Program-made: the position numbers and the translations under genes | The notes under the pieces: model-generated | What the model was told of the DNA's origin: nothing | Seen by the model: only the letters and a program-made list of their open reading frames with translations | Databases searched by the model: none | In this document: in pieces, positions 27,901 through 37,509 of the stretch | Position numbering within the stretch: the first letter of the stretch is position 1 | Layout: each line of letters starts with the position of its first letter | Assembly (NCBI RefSeq): GCF_963678635.1 | Contig: NC_087069.1 | Span: 9,434,633 to 9,498,632 of the forward strand | Direction: 5' to 3' | Length of the DNA stretch: 64,000 nucleotides | Source: Symsagittifera roscoffensis | Lineage: Eukaryota > Xenacoelomorpha > Acoela > Convolutidae

Positions 27901-29470
27901 CAAGTTCAAACCCGCTCCAGTTTCATTAAATAGTGATGTTGGGATAGCTTATCCCAGTTGACGATTTCTTAAATCTTCTTGTTAAAAAGAATATCCAATT
28001 AAACGGTTTGCCAATTAGTACCAATTAGTCCAAGGCATATCAAGTAATGTCATCTACAGTTGTCCACGGTGCGACAAACCCGAGTTCAAAACTGCTGCAG
28101 TCTCATCGATTAGTGATTTTGGAAAAAACGTAACCCTTTTGATGTTTCAAAAACTTCTTGTTAAAAATAATATTCATTTCAACGGTTTACCATCTAGTAA
28201 TATTTTGTCTGGACATATCAAGTAAAAACATCTACAGTTTTCCATATTGCGACAAACCCAATTTCAACCCCGCTCCAGTTTCATCGATTAGTGATATTGG
28301 GAAAGTTTATCCCAGTTGATGATTTCTTAAATCTTCTTGTTGAAAAAAGTATTCAATTACCGGTTTGCAAATTAGGAACAATTAGTCCAAACATATCAAG
28401 TAATGTCATCTACAGATGTTCAAAGTGCGACACACCCAAGTTCAAAACTGCTGCAGTTTCATCGATTAGTGATATTGGAAAAAGCTTAACATTACTGATG
28501 TTTCAAAAATTTCTTGTTAAAAAGAATTTTCATTTCAACGGTTTGCCAGTTAGTAATATTTAGTCCAGACATATCAAGTAATGACATCTAAAGTTGACCT
28601 AGATGCGACAAATCCAAGTTCAAACCCGATCAGGTTTCACCGAATAGTGATATTGGGAAAGCTTATCCCAGTTGATGATTCAAAAACTTCTTGTTAAAAT
28701 GAATATTCGTTTCAACGGATTGCCACTTAGTAACAATTAGTCCGTACACATCAAGTAATGACATCTACGGTTGTCCGAATTGCGACAAACCCAAGTTCAA
28801 ACACGCTCCAGTTTCTTCGATTAGTGATATTGGGAGAGCTTATCCCAGTTGATGTTTTTTTTAAATATTCTTCTTAAAAAGAATATTCAATTTAACGGTT
28901 TGTCAATTAATAACAATTAGTCCAAGGCATTTCAAGTAATGGCATCTACAGTTGTCCATAATGCGACAAACCCGAGTTTAGATTCGGTCAAATTTCATCG
29001 ATTAGAGATATTGGAAAAAACTTGACCCTATTGTTGTTTCAAAAACTTTAAAAAAAAAATTAATTTCAACGGATTGCCACTTAGTAACAATAGTCCGGGC
29101 ACGTCAAGTAATGACATATGGGTTTTTCCAAATTGCGACAAACCCAAGTTCACACACGCTCCAGTTTCATCGATTAGTGATATTGGGAAAGCTTATCCCA
29201 GATGATGATTTTTAAAATCTTCTTGTTTAAAAGAATATCCAATTAAACGGTTTGCCAATTAGTACCAATTAGTCCAAGGCATATCAAGTAATGTCATCTA
29301 CAGTTGTCCAAAGTGCGACAAATCCGAGTTCAAAACTGCCGCAGTTTCATCGATTAGTGATTTTGGAAAAAACTTAACCCTATTGATGTTTCAAAAACTT
29401 CTTGTTAAAAAGAATATTCATTTCAACGGTTTGCCAGTTAGCAACAATCAGTCTGGACATATCAATTAAT
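24911..29470 (+). repeat. Higher-order repeat, nine-monomer unit of about 1.6 kb, three copies
   Basis: Copies begin at about 24,911, 26,520 and 28,122, giving offsets of 1,609 and 1,602 bp (9 x 178 = 1,602). Landmarks in every copy include 'gaaaaaacgtaaccctttt', 'gacatatgggttt' and 'gttgacctagatgcgac'. Copies 2 and 3 are nearly identical, while copy 1 differs more (for example in the A/T run near 25,845), so the 2-to-3 duplication is probably the latest. Copy 3 leaves the pattern near 29,470. Confidence 0.9.
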
Positions 29471-31289
29471 GACATCTACAGTTGACCAAAATGCGACAAA
29501 TCCAAGTTCAAACCCTTTACAGTTTCATCAAACAGTGATATTGAGAAAGCTTATCCCAGATGATGATTTTTTAAATCTTCTTGTTAAAAAGAACATCCAA
29601 TTAAACGGTTTGCCAATTGGTACCAATTAGTCGAAGGCATATCAAGTAATGTCATCTACAGCTGTCCAAAGTGCGACAAACCCGAGTTCAAACTGCTGCA
29701 GTTTCATCGATGGGAGATATTGGAAAAAATTAACCCACTTGATGTTTCAAAAACTTCTTGTTAAAACGAATATTCATTTCAACAGTTTGCAAGTTAGAAA
29801 CAATTTGTCCGCAAATATCAAGTAATGACAACTTAAATGTCCAAATTGCGACAAACCCAGTTCAAACCCTCTCCAATTTCATCGTTGATGTTTTTAAAAC
29901 TTCTTGTCAAAAAATCATTCATTTCAATGGTTTGCCATTCAGTAACACTTAATACAGGACATACCAAGTAACGGCATCTAGAGCTGTCCAAAATGCGAAA
30001 AACCGGAGTTTGAATCAGCTCCATTTTCACCGATTAGTTATAATGGGGAAACTGATCACCGTTGATGTTTTTGAAACTTCTTGTTAAATAGAGTTTTCAT
30101 TTCAACGGTTTGCCATTTAGTAACGAATAGTCCAGCGGTGGTATATCAAGTAAGGGCGTCTACATGTTGACCAAATGCGACAAAGTTGGGTTCAAATAGC
30201 CACTGCAATTTCGTCGATTAGTGATATTGGGAAAACTTATTCCCATTGATATTTTCAAGTCTTCTTGTTAAAAAAAATGTTCATATCAAAGGTTTGCCAA
30301 TTAATAACAATAAGTCCATAGCACATCAAGTAATTGCATCAAAAGTTAACCCAAATGCGAAAAACCCGGGTTCAAATCCGCTCCAATTTCATCAATTAAT
30401 GATATTGGGAAAATTTATCGCAGTTGATTTTTTAAACCTTCTTGTTAAAAAAACATTCATTTTTGTGGTTTACCATTTAGTGACAATTATTCCAGGGTAT
30501 ATCAAGTAACACCATCTACAGTTGTCCATAATGCGACAAAACCGGGTTCAAATCTGCTCCAATTTCATCGATTGGTGATATTGGGAAAAATTTTCCCAGT
30601 TGTTTTTTTTTGAATCTTCTTGTTAAAATGAATATTCATTTCAGCGGTTTGCCATTTAGTAAGAAATAGACCTGAAAAAATGGCATCCACATTTGTCCAA
30701 AAAAAAGACAAACCTGAGTTCAAATCCGCTCCAATATCATCGATTATTGATATTGGTAAAAAATTATCTCTGTTGATGTTCTTATATCTTCTTGTTAAAA
30801 AGAGTATTCATTCTAACGGTTTGCCATTTAGAAACAATTAGTCCAGGGCAAATCAAGTAGGGGCATCTACAGTTGTCCAAAATGCGACAAACTCGGGTTC
30901 AAATCCGCTCAATTTTTATTGATTAGTGATATTGGGAAAAGTTATTCCCCTTGATCTTTTTAAATCTTCTTGTTGAAAAGAGTATTCATTTCAACGGTTT
31001 GCCATTTAGTAACGAAGAGTCCAGGGGTGGCATATCAAGTAAGGGCGTCTACATTTTGAACAAATGCGACAAAGTTGGGTTCAAGTAGGCGCTGCAATTT
31101 CATCGATTAGTGATATTGGGAAAACTTATTCCCATTGATATTTTCCAGTCTTCTTGTTAAAAAAAATTCTTATCAAGGGTTTTCCAATTAAAAACAATTA
31201 GTCCAGAGCATATCAAGTAATGGCATCAAAAGTTGTCCAAAATGCGAAAAACCCGGGTCCAAATCCGCTCCAATTTCATCGATTAATGA

Positions 31290-32530
31290 TATTGGTAAAA
31301 ATTATCCCAGTTGATGTTCTTAAATCTTCTTGTGAAAAATAATATTCATTTCAATGGTTTACCATTTATTAAAAAAACGTCCGGGGTATATCAAGTAATG
31401 CCATCTACAGTTGTCCATAATGCGAAAAACCCGGGTTCAAATCCGCTCCAATTTCATCGATTAATGATACTGGTAAAAATTATCTCAGTTGATTTTTTTT
31501 AAATCTTATTGTTAAAAAGAATATTCGTTTTAATGGTTTACCATTTAGTAACAATTTTTCCAGGGCATATCAGGTAATACATCTACAGTTGTCCATAATG
31601 CGACAACCTCGGGTTCAAATCTGCTCCAATTTCATCGATTAGTGATATTGGGAAAATTTTTCCCAGTTGTTGGTTTTAAGTCTTCTTTTTAAAACGAATT
31701 TTCATTTCAGCGGTTTGCTATTTAGTAAGAAAAAGTTCTGAAATAATGGCATCCACATTTGTCCAAAAAAGACAAAACTGGGTTCAAATCCGCTCCAATT
31801 TCATCGATTATGATATTGGTAAAAATTATCCCAGTTGATGTTCTTAAATCTTCTTGTGAAAAATCATATTCATTTCAATGGTTTACCATTTATTAAAAAA
31901 ACGTCCGGGGTATATCAAGTAATGCCATCTACAGTTGTCCATAATGCGAAAAACCCGGGTTCAAATCCGCTCCAATTTCATCGATCAATGATACTGGTAA
32001 AAATTATCTCAGTTGATTTTTTTAAATCTTATTGTTAAAAAGAATATTCGTTTTAATGGTTTACCATTTAGTAACAATTTTTCCAGGGCATATCAGGTAA
32101 TACATCTACAGTTGTCCATAATGCGACAACCTCGGGTTCAAATCTGCTCCAATTTCATCGATTAGTGATATTGGGAAAATTTTTCCCAGTTGTTGGTTTT
32201 AAGTCTTCTTTTTAAAACGAATTTTCATTTCAGCGGTTTGCTATTTAGTAAGAAAAAGTTCTGAAATAATGGCATCCACATTTGTCCAAAAAAGACAAAA
32301 CTGGGTTCAAATCCGCTCCAATTTCATCGATTAATGATATTGGTAAAAATTATCCCAGTTGATATTCTTAAATCTTCTTGTGAAAAATAATATTCACTTC
32401 AATGGTTTACCATTTATTAAAAAAACGTCCGGGGTATATCAAGTAATGCCATCTACAGTTGTCCATAATGCGAAAAACCCGGGTTCAAATCCGCTCCAAT
32501 TTCATCGATTAATGATATTGCTAAAAATTA
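31290..32530 (+). repeat. Higher-order repeat, three-monomer unit of 524 bp
   Basis: Near-identical copies start at about 31,298, 31,822 and 32,346. The third is partial. Shared landmarks are 'aaaaaaacgtccggggtat', a shortened monomer with 'gaaataatggcatccac' and a 'gttggttttaagtc' variant. The unit is below 3 x 178 because each copy holds a shortened monomer. Confidence 0.88.
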
Positions 32531-33860
32531 TCCCAGTTGATGTTCTTAAATCTTCTTATTAAAAAGAGTATTCATTCTAACGGTTTGCCATTTAGTAACA
32601 ATTAACCCAGGGCAAATCAAGTAATGACATCTACAGTTGTCCAAAATGCGACAAACGCGGGTTCAAATCCGCTCAATTTTTCATCGATTATTGGGAAAAG
32701 TTATTCCCCTTGATCTTTTTAAATCTTCTTGTTGAAAAGAGTATCCATTTCAACGGACTGCCGTTTAGTAACGATTAGTTCAGGGCATATCAAGAATTGA
32801 CATCTAGAGTTGTCCCAAATCCGACAAACATGGGTTGAAATCCCCTCCAATTTCATGGATTAGCGATACTGGGAAAACTAATCTACGTTTATGTTTGTAA
32901 ATCTTCTTGTTAAAAAGAGTATTCATTCAACAGTTTGCCATTTAGTAACAATTAGTCCAATAGATTTCAAGTAATGGCATATGTAGTTGTCCAAAATGCG
33001 AGAAAACCTTCTAAACCGCTCCAATTTTGTCGATTATTGATAGTGGGGAAAGTGATCCCCGTTGTTGTTTTGAATGTTTTTGTTAAAAAGAATATTCTTT
33101 TCAAGAGTTCGCCACATAGTAACAGTTAGTCATGAACTAATCAAGTAATGGCATCTACAGATGTCCAAAATGCGACAAGACCCGGTTCAAATCCACTCCA
33201 TTTTCATTGATAGGTGATTTTGGGAAAACTTATCCCCGTTGATATTTTTAAATCTTCTTGTTAAGAAGAAAATCCATTTCAACGATTTGCCCTTTAGTAA
33301 CAATTAGTACAGGGCATATCAAGTATTGGCATCTACAGTTGTCCAAAATGGTACAAACCCGGGTTCAAATCCGCTCAAATTTCATCGATTAGTGATATCG
33401 GGAAAACGTATCCCGGTTGATGTTCTTAAATCTTCTTGACAAAAAGAGTATTCATTTCAATGGTTTGCCCTTAAGTTACAATTAAACCACGGCAAATCAA
33501 GTAATGACATCTACATTTGTCCAAAATGCAAAAAAAATCAGGGTTCAAAGCCGCTCATTTTTCATCGATTGATGATTTTGGGAAAACTTATCACCGTTGA
33601 TGTTTTCAAACCTTCTTGTTAAAAAGAATATTGATTTCAACGGTTTGCCATTTAGTAACAATTAACCCGGAGCATATCAAGTAATGGCATCTACAGTTGT
33701 TCAAATTGCGACACACCCGGGCTCAAATCTGCTCCAATTTCATATTTTAGTGGTGTTGGGAAAACGCATACGTTGATGTTTTTAAGTCATCTTGTTAAAA
33801 AGAACATTCATTTCAACGGTTTGCCATTTAGTAACATTTAGTCCAGGGCATATCAAGTAA

Positions 33861-34293
33861 TCCCGGTTTGAAGTCCCACCGTTAATAATTGCTTTTTCTG
33901 CAGTATCTCAGTGATCGCTATTTTCCAGCCCTGTTTCAGGTATAATTCAGAGTTTGATGCATAGAAAAACCTGCAATTTTTCAGAGCTATTTCAATAATG
34001 ATTCAGTAGCAAACTACCGCTAAAAATCAAGAACTTTCAACTCATGCTAATAGCTTTCAGATGAGAGTTTTAGTTGAAGTTTTTTTGTTCGCTGGGGATT
34101 GATAGCGCATAGATAGCTTGTACGTCTAAAATTCTTAAGGTTAGGGGATCGAACCCCGGTTGATCGCTATGTTTTGCTCATTCTGATAGGTTTTTATTAC
34201 TGTTTCATTGCTAAAAATAAGCCAAAATTAGCGATAACTTATCGATTAAATTTGCTATTGTGGCAATGAACATCGATAATGCTCAACCCGGGA
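33861..34293. mobile_element. 433-bp insertion with short inverted termini inside the last satellite A monomer
   Basis: Seen directly: satellite A reads 'catatcaagtaa' up to 33,860, and 'tggcatctacaattgtcc' resumes at 34,294. Joining the flanks restores the normal 'caagtaatggcatctac' with no base lost or gained. The segment starts TCCCGGTTTGA and ends TCAACCCGGGA, an 11-bp inverted repeat with one mismatch. An AT dinucleotide could be a 2-bp target duplication, or the insertion lies between A and T with no duplication. The interior has no ORF. It holds a perfect stem GGGG-atcgaa-CCCC (34,144-34,157), a GTAG-caaa-CTAC hairpin (34,006-34,017) and two copies of 'tgatcgctat' (33,912 and 34,161). 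This fits a non-autonomous DNA element (MITE-like). The left end also resembles the satellite's 'cccgggttcaaatcc' word, so a rearrangement is the alternative. No superfamily can be assigned. Confidence 0.6.
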
Positions 34294-34318
34294 TGGCATC
34301 TACAATTGTCCAAATTGC
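34294..34318 (+). repeat. Terminal fragment of satellite A beyond the insertion
   Basis: The stretch matches the satellite monomer segment 'tggcatctacagttgtcc' plus the following 'aaaatgc' with only a few differences, then stops being satellite at 'actctgg'. It marks the true right end of satellite A, about 185 bp before the gene's ATG. Confidence 0.8.
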
Positions 34319-34502
34319 ACTCTGGAGCAGTTGTTTTTGTTGCTAAAACTTTCCACATAGTAAAGTGATAGGAATCCCTGGAGTAGCGGAAACGCACGAC
34401 TGACTGTATGATTCTCAGATTGAGTACAACGAGACACCTGATGAGGTTGGAAAGCAGCAGAAAATATTAATGAAAAATTGATTTAGAAAAGAACACTTTT
34501 AA
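34319..34502 (+). other. 5' flank of the gene, unique sequence
   Basis: These 184 bp of non-repetitive DNA lie between the satellite A remnant and the ATG. I see no clear TATA box or initiator. A stop codon (TAA, 34,500-34,502) directly precedes the ATG in frame, so the ORF does not extend upstream. 'ttgatttag' near 34,475-34,484 and 'ttttag' near 34,532 could serve as 3' splice sites if an untranslated or short upstream exon exists, but nothing confirms this. Confidence 0.5.
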
Positions 34503-36734
34503 ATGCGTTTTCTTATTGAACTACATGTTTTAGTGGGACAACAGATGACTTCTGCCCCCCTGGTAGAATATCCTGAGTCTGTAGTTGAGAGACAGGAAAA
34601 AATTTTGGACTTCGTCAATGATGCTATTGAAGCAAAGTTAGACTATGAGAAAGTATGCAAATGGATGAAAAGATGTCGTATTGACGAGAATGTTCATGAC
34701 AGCATTTTCTGTAAGCGCAAATATTCTGAAGCGGTTCGACAAAATTTCGAACTCGACTTGAATGTCGAAACTAGGAAGCTGGATAAAACGGCGACAAAAA
34801 GCCTTGTAAGTTTGCCCGCTGACTCACGTCACCTCGAAGCCCTCAAAAAACACTTTGAAGTGGTCAAATTTTCTTCAAAAAAACCAACCTTACCATTTCT
34901 GCCGCTTCTAGAAGGCTGTATTGCCAATCACCTTTTGAATTCCACAGAAATACAGGAACTTTTTTGTGGCATCTGGCAGCGGTTCTTCGATTGGTACGAG
35001 GAGAACAGAGAAATGAACAGTCAGGAAAAAGAATTCATCGAAGCGTTTGAAGACCATATCACGAACATTTTCAGAGAGGGAGATTCTGACCGCCTCTGTG
35101 ATGTCCCCCTGATAAGGGCAAGTTTACCAATAAACGAACTAATCGCTTATGTTAACTCAGACGTCTATTACAATAGCGAAGCGGAAAAAATTGGACACAA
35201 AAAACTGCGCGATAGAATGCAAAATGTTCTAACGGGAAATAGTTTCCGAGCTCCATTCCAAAAAGAGGTATTGATACCTCTGCTGGAAGAATATCGTAAA
35301 CAGCCAGAGTTTGAGTTCAAACTGGGAAAAACAGAAGACAGCCTTTGCACTTTTCAAATGAAGTGTTGCGGTGTTTTCTTGAGCAGAGCTATTTCGGATA
35401 TGCAATTATATCAGAAGGACAAAAAAGTGGGAGAAATTCGTGTATTCGCAAGCAAAACGATCATTGCTGACGAAACTTGGATATCCAAACCGGGTGTAAA
35501 CCTTGTGCTTTCAAGTCCCAGTTTGGATATTATTCACCCCAAAACAAGGTGGGACTTCTCTGGTTCCACGCCAAATAACAGCATTTCGAGCAATGAGCCC
35601 AAAAATGGAACGAAACCCGGTGAATCGGGGGCTGATGGTGACCACGGTAAGCATGGGGAGAGTGGGGGTAACGTAGCCCTTCATTGTGACAAGATTCTGG
35701 GGGCTGCAAACCTAACCATCATTTCTAACGGGGGCAACGGCCAAAACGGTGAGAACGGAGGCAATGGTTGCGACGGCGAAAACGGAAAATGCGGTGATTC
35801 TCTGAAATGCAAATCAGTTCAAGACTTTGAGAGAAAGTTTGCAGGAAACATAAAATTTCTCGAACATGTGGACGCTTTTCGTCGCAAAATGAGTTCAACA
35901 AGTATTAACTACGATGACAGCAGTACAGTGATCTTCACAAAAAGTGACAGATACATAGAAGGGGTGTATGAACGAAAACCGACAACATTGGTTCATTACC
36001 GCTACAGAGTAAATTTGAAGTACCGAACACTTGCTCTGGTGAAGGGACTAGGAGGAACACCTGGGACGCGCGGGGGGCACGCGGGTAGCGGCGGAGCCAA
36101 AGGGGAAGGGAGCTACGCTGGAAAGATTGAGTTCTTCGGGATAAAAGAAGCATACTGCCAAGGAGAACGAGAAGTGATCGTTGAAGCAAACCAAGGAAAC
36201 GACGGCGAAGATGGTAAAGCGGGCAACCCGGGAAACGGAGGCAGGAATGGCGACAGAGGAGCCGATTGTGGATGGACGATGGGCAGCAATAACCCAAAGA
36301 GTTATTTTGGATCCCTTAGAAAATACATAACAGAGGTGGATGACAATAACAGGGTTTGGACCAATTATTACAAAAAGTACGTTGGAATAACGAATGCTAA
36401 CACTGAACCAACTTCTTATCAGAAGCATGGAAAAGTTGCTAAGAAAAAACAAAACTGCTATCAGAGAATGCGCAAAAAACTGGTACTTCACGAAGAAATC
36501 AGGCTCGAAATCAGCAAAATGGTTAAAACGAGTGCCCATGCAAATCTTATGGCAGCAAAAGAAAAACAGGAGAGTGAGGAGCTTAAAGAAGAAGAACATG
36601 TTCAAAAAACGACTGAACAGACAACTAGGTCACAGCGTCTCAAGTCAGCAAAATTTGGCGAAGAAAAGCGAGAATCTTGTTTTATCAAGCCAGCATTTAG
36701 ACAAAAGACGCCAAAAAACCCATCAGGTAATTGA
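34503..36734 (+). CDS. Uncharacterised glycine-rich (collagen-like) protein, 743 aa
   Basis: This is the only long ORF in the window, and its base and codon use are far less AT-biased than the satellites. Residues 1-300 are charged and probably helical. There is no convincing signal peptide or membrane segment, although the first 12 residues are mildly hydrophobic. Residues 310-354 (GEIRVFASKTIIADETW...) look beta-rich. Four Gly-rich blocks follow: 369-389 (five Gly-X-Y triplets, G373-G388), 407-432 (NG repeats with Cys423 and Cys430), 515-540 and 565-590. Non-repetitive segments separate them. Residues 645-743 are Lys/Glu-rich, partly coiled-coil-like. Short GXY runs argue against a true fibrillar collagen. 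From memory only, similar layouts occur in uncharacterised proteins of insects and other invertebrates, function unknown. Met15 (34,545) is an alternative start. The 3' end reads CAG-GTAATT with the stop 9 bases after that CAG, so the last two codons and the stop may belong to an intron. Coding status is fairly sure and function is not known. Confidence 0.85.
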   Translation: MRFLIELHVLVGQQMTSAPLVEYPESVVERQEKILDFVNDAIEAKLDYEKVCKWMKRCRIDENVHDSIFCKRKYSEAVRQNFELDLNVETRKLDKTATKSLVSLPADSRHLEALKKHFEVVKFSSKKPTLPFLPLLEGCIANHLLNSTEIQELFCGIWQRFFDWYEENREMNSQEKEFIEAFEDHITNIFREGDSDRLCDVPLIRASLPINELIAYVNSDVYYNSEAEKIGHKKLRDRMQNVLTGNSFRAPFQKEVLIPLLEEYRKQPEFEFKLGKTEDSLCTFQMKCCGVFLSRAISDMQLYQKDKKVGEIRVFASKTIIADETWISKPGVNLVLSSPSLDIIHPKTRWDFSGSTPNNSISSNEPKNGTKPGESGADGDHGKHGESGGNVALHCDKILGAANLTIISNGGNGQNGENGGNGCDGENGKCGDSLKCKSVQDFERKFAGNIKFLEHVDAFRRKMSSTSINYDDSSTVIFTKSDRYIEGVYERKPTTLVHYRYRVNLKYRTLALVKGLGGTPGTRGGHAGSGGAKGEGSYAGKIEFFGIKEAYCQGEREVIVEANQGNDGEDGKAGNPGNGGRNGDRGADCGWTMGSNNPKSYFGSLRKYITEVDDNNRVWTNYYKKYVGITNANTEPTSYQKHGKVAKKKQNCYQRMRKKLVLHEEIRLEISKMVKTSAHANLMAAKEKQESEELKEEEHVQKTTEQTTRSQRLKSAKFGEEKRESCFIKPAFRQKTPKNPSGN

Positions 36735-37509
36735 TCTCCCAATGAAATTTTTTTCGTTTATTTTGCTTTCAATTTTTTCTGAAGCACTTTTCAGATTGAA
36801 GAGTTTCTGATATCAGCGCTTTCTATTGTTTTTTGGATTGCATACGCATTTCCACCCGATATTTTTACTGCCAAAAAAACACTCGCTCAATTCATGAACT
36901 TAAGTATGAATAAAACTCAAAAAAGACCTGGTCAAACTGGTTTTAAGAGAAAAATAGCATGAACCCTGTTTTTTTTTTTCATTTCAAAAGCCTGCGTTTT
37001 TTTGAGGAGAACTCCGTATCAAAAACGTGTACAATCGTTTTTTTTCGCAAATTTATCGTTTTTTATGCATAGAAACGATATTTGAATCTTCAAGCAACGA
37101 AAGAACAATTTTCAAATTTTTACTGTTGAAAGTTCATCCAAAACTTTATCTTAAAAGTCGCATTGTAGTGAGTTGTAACTGATTTGTGGTTAAATCTTAG
37201 AGTCATTTCAGATTGAGTATCTTGTCTGTTTTCCACTCATCTTTCCTCTGTCGCAGTTTTATAATGATCTTAATCTCACGTTCATATCCTTATTCTCAAT
37301 AGATCTTGATGAAGACTGGAAGGGTAATTTGTTTCGTATTCTTGAAAGTGGTCGGACTGGGAACAGTCAGAGTTTACAGTGGCAATGTTTAAATTTTTTT
37401 TTTATGGATTATGATTGGATAGTAAAAAGGTCTTTACAAGAACACTGAAGCTTTTTTCAAATGTCTTTTAAAAATACTTTTAAAAAAACTTATCATACGT
37501 ACAGCAATT
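36735..37509 (+). other. 3' flank of the gene, unique AT-rich DNA
   Basis: About 775 bp without a supportable gene. It is rich in T and A runs (for example a T12-13 run near 36,970) and has no satellite similarity until 'ggtcattagatagtc' near 37,511. Apart from the candidate poly(A) signal I see no feature here. Confidence 0.6.
36909..36914 (+). promoter_or_regulatory. Candidate poly(A) signal AATAAA
   Basis: A canonical AATAAA lies 175 bp past the stop codon in the sense direction. A 'gacctggtcaaactggtttt' stretch with G/T content follows within 40 bp and could act as a downstream element. The hexamer is common by chance in AT-rich DNA, so this is only a candidate. Confidence 0.45.

Larger units (their letters stand above)
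1..33860 (+). repeat. Satellite A tandem array, monomer about 178 bp
   Basis: About 190 head-to-tail monomers in one orientation. Counting one full consensus monomer gives 178 bp, and neighbouring copies of the 'gtaatggnatctacag' word start at 61, 241 and 419. The best conserved blocks are 'catcgattagtgatattggg' (a ClaI ATCGAT site in most copies), 'cattcatttcaacggtttgcc' variants and 'tagtccagggcatatcaag'. Monomers are diverged, with many small indels, and short open frames inside them are interrupted and not protein-like. The array is cut by the left window edge, so its full length is unknown. Interior monomers differ from edge monomers in the region after 'gttgtccaaa'. I do not recognise the family. 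The length is close to a nucleosome repeat, as in many centromeric or pericentromeric satellites, but centromere function is not shown. Confidence 0.97.

Noticed and set aside
1-33860. CENP-B box in satellite A
   Set aside because: Neither NTTCGNNNNANNCGGGN nor its complement fits the consensus monomer. 'acccgggttcaaatcc' has CCCG but lacks CGAA at the required spacing.
34095-34170. tRNA-like sequence with GGGGATCGAACCCC
   Set aside because: The T-arm-like stem and a weak A-box-like TAGCGCATAG are present, but no matching acceptor stem or clean anticodon arm can be drawn.
36048-36605. Antisense open frame of 185 codons under the gene
   Set aside because: It lies wholly opposite the 743-codon frame. 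Its hydrophobic, Cys/Phe-rich translation is what the reverse of a Lys/Glu/Gly-rich coding region gives.
36394-36810. 138-codon frame overlapping the 3' end of the gene in another frame
   Set aside because: It is a by-product of the A-rich, lysine-coding tail. A frameshifted alternative C-terminus is possible but nothing supports it.
34319-37509. The gene island as one large transposon
   Set aside because: The sequences at 34,319 and 37,509 show no inverted or direct terminal repeats, and the protein has no transposase-like or reverse-transcriptase-like motif that I can see.
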